Below, piece after piece: positions 62,576 through 64,000 of a DNA stretch of 64,000 bases. Both the position numbers and the translations under genes were made by a program. A model generated the notes under the pieces. It had not been told where the DNA came from and did no database searches. It saw only the letters and a program-made list of their open reading frames with translations. This DNA is from Lutjanus erythropterus (lineage: Eukaryota > Chordata > Actinopteri > Lutjaniformes > Lutjanidae): positions 9,137,132 through 9,201,131 of the forward strand of contig CM034595.1 of assembly GCA_020091685.1 (NCBI GenBank), read 5' to 3'. Every line of letters starts with the position of its first letter. Position 1 is the stretch's first letter.

Positions 62576-63831
62576 AACACTTCCAAAAAAACATCTTTCT
62601 GATGCCAAACTAGTACTAATGTTACACACCTATGATTAACTGTGTAGTGTAGTCCTGCCTCCCACCTCCCTCACTGGCCAGGAGCTGCATAGTCAGACGA
62701 TATTAATAGTCCAGGATACACTGCCATCTAGTGGAGATCCAAACACACTACAAAGAAGTCAAACTGATGTGTAATTATCTTCCACTGCTGCACAGCTGCT
62801 ATAACAAAACAATAACTGATCAGTATCGACTGCATATCAGCCAATACAATCGGGGCATCCTTAGTCCTTATTAAATGTTACTCAAACAGGAGGAAAAAGT
62901 GCAATTTGTCGCGGACTATTTTCAGCAGTGGATTAATCCACATTTGTTACACTAGTGAGTATTTGGGTCAGCAGGATGGTGTGTGTGGGACTGAGTCCAA
63001 ACTCAGAGTCAGTGTGTGTGTTCCTGGTAATGAGGGAACATGTCAGCTAGTGCAACAGTGTGACATAGATCAGACTTTGATACACACACTAACTTTCAGT
63101 AGATGCATTCATTGTTTAATGGTCAGAACATGAGATTTGTTCATGATTTAAAAAAAAAAAAGAATACGTCCAGCCTTATCACACAGGACACTCAGTAACA
63201 GAATGATGTGTGAGTGTGTCTTTAACAATCAGTGGGTAACACGTTTGTACACAAGTGTAACATAAAATGATTATGAACTTCTACAAAGTGTTTCCTTTCA
63301 GAGAGTCAAAAGAACAATCTTGCCTGATATGATGTTCTATGTAACGTGCTGTATATTTGTATGTTCTGGCATGTATTCTGAGGCTGTGTGCACCCGGCAG
63401 ACAGGATGACGCCGTGTGTGTTTCAGGGTTCCCACGCCTGTTTTTTTACCGGTCAGTTTCAAAAAAGGTTTCAGCTGCTCTTTAACAACTTCACTTCAAA
63501 CCAACTGTTCTTCTGCTGTAATATAAAGCAAAAGGTTTACATTCTCAACCACTGACATGCAAAATGAGTTCTGAGATTCACAAACTACAGAGCGGCCAAA
63601 CTTCCATCTCAGCCTGCTTCTTTTTGTCACGTTTCCAAACTACAGATTCTATTCCACACGTTTGTTAAAATGAGAATTATTTTTCTAAAACCTTTCTGGT
63701 CCTGGTCCATAACTGCAGGACTGTTGGGACTGTGGGAACCCTGTTGATCTGCCCGGACACAATCACAGCCCTCACCAGCTTCAACTCTGCCATCACAGAA
63801 CACACATGCTAGTGCTACATAACAATAGATG

Positions 63832-63860
63832 TCACACACACACACACACAACACACACAC
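63832..63860. repeat. CA microsatellite, short
   Basis: About 29 bases of CA with one interruption. Confidence 0.9.
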
Positions 63861-64000
63861 TTGATTCAGTCACAGATGTGGTGTTCTAGTTTCTGCTTCT
63901 GTGATTCTCTTTAGTTTGTTTTTCTGCAGTATTTCAGGCTTCTCTTATCTTCTTTTCTCTTCTCTTCTTGCTGTAAGAAGCCAAAGTAGGAGCTTTTGTT

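Larger units (their letters stand above)
60692..64000 (+). other. wdr26: wdr26 3' UTR and downstream DNA (end not resolved)
   Basis: No further coding exon was recognised. It holds a (CTC)n run (60892-60930), a dispersed MITE copy (62275-62575), a hAT-like end near 62870, and ATTAAA variants at 61912-61917 and 62870-62875. No AATAAA was found, so the transcript end is undetermined. Confidence 0.5.

Overview
The window is vertebrate nuclear DNA, almost certainly from a ray-finned fish. Coding sequence is split into short exons with GT/AG introns, and the introns and spacer are full of teleost-type DNA transposons, fold-back MITEs, a tRNA-derived SINE with a 'ccctttgctgc' body, LINE 3' fragments and CA/GT microsatellites. 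The species cannot be named. The repeat set suggests a spiny-rayed (percomorph-like) fish, which is an impression and not a proof. No bacterial features, tRNA or rRNA genes, CRISPR arrays or virus-derived elements were recognised.

Two protein genes were identified, both on the + strand. (1) 2864-29422: the last 19 coding exons (900 residues plus stop) of adenylate cyclase type 3 (adcy3). The first coding exon (N-terminus and TM1 to about TM5) lies upstream of the window. Every exon junction keeps frame, and the catalytic residues of C1a and C2a are intact, so the gene looks functional. (2) 41311-60691: a complete 14-exon wdr26 CDS (605 residues), a LisH-CTLH-WD40 protein (yeast Gid7 homologue) and subunit of the CTLH/GID E3 ubiquitin ligase. 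Its GC-rich promoter and 5' UTR occupy about 40855-41310, and its 3' UTR runs from 60692 to an unknown end, possibly past the window.

Layout: 1-2863 adcy3 intron with a hAT element and a TTAA fold-back MITE; 2864-29422 adcy3 exons in repeat-rich introns; 29423-40850 an 11-kb intergenic spacer with MITEs, LINE scraps, one unassigned candidate terminal exon (31949-32012), a strong poly(A) signal at 36779 and a 3.06-kb hAT-type element (37785-40842) with an exact 8-bp target duplication ending about 90 bp before a CRE palindrome in the wdr26 promoter; 41311-60691 wdr26; 60692-64000 3' UTR and downstream DNA.

The two proteins have no known shared pathway; adcy3 makes cAMP and wdr26 acts in ubiquitin ligation. 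Points most worth following: a (TG)20 tract against the last adcy3 acceptor paired with a (CA)15 tract 3 bp after the stop codon; loss of N-glycosylation sequons and a serine run in the adcy3 TM9-TM10 loop; a GC-AG intron in wdr26; the orphan candidate exon; and several insertions dated as young by perfect target-site duplications. I found no clear new biological system.
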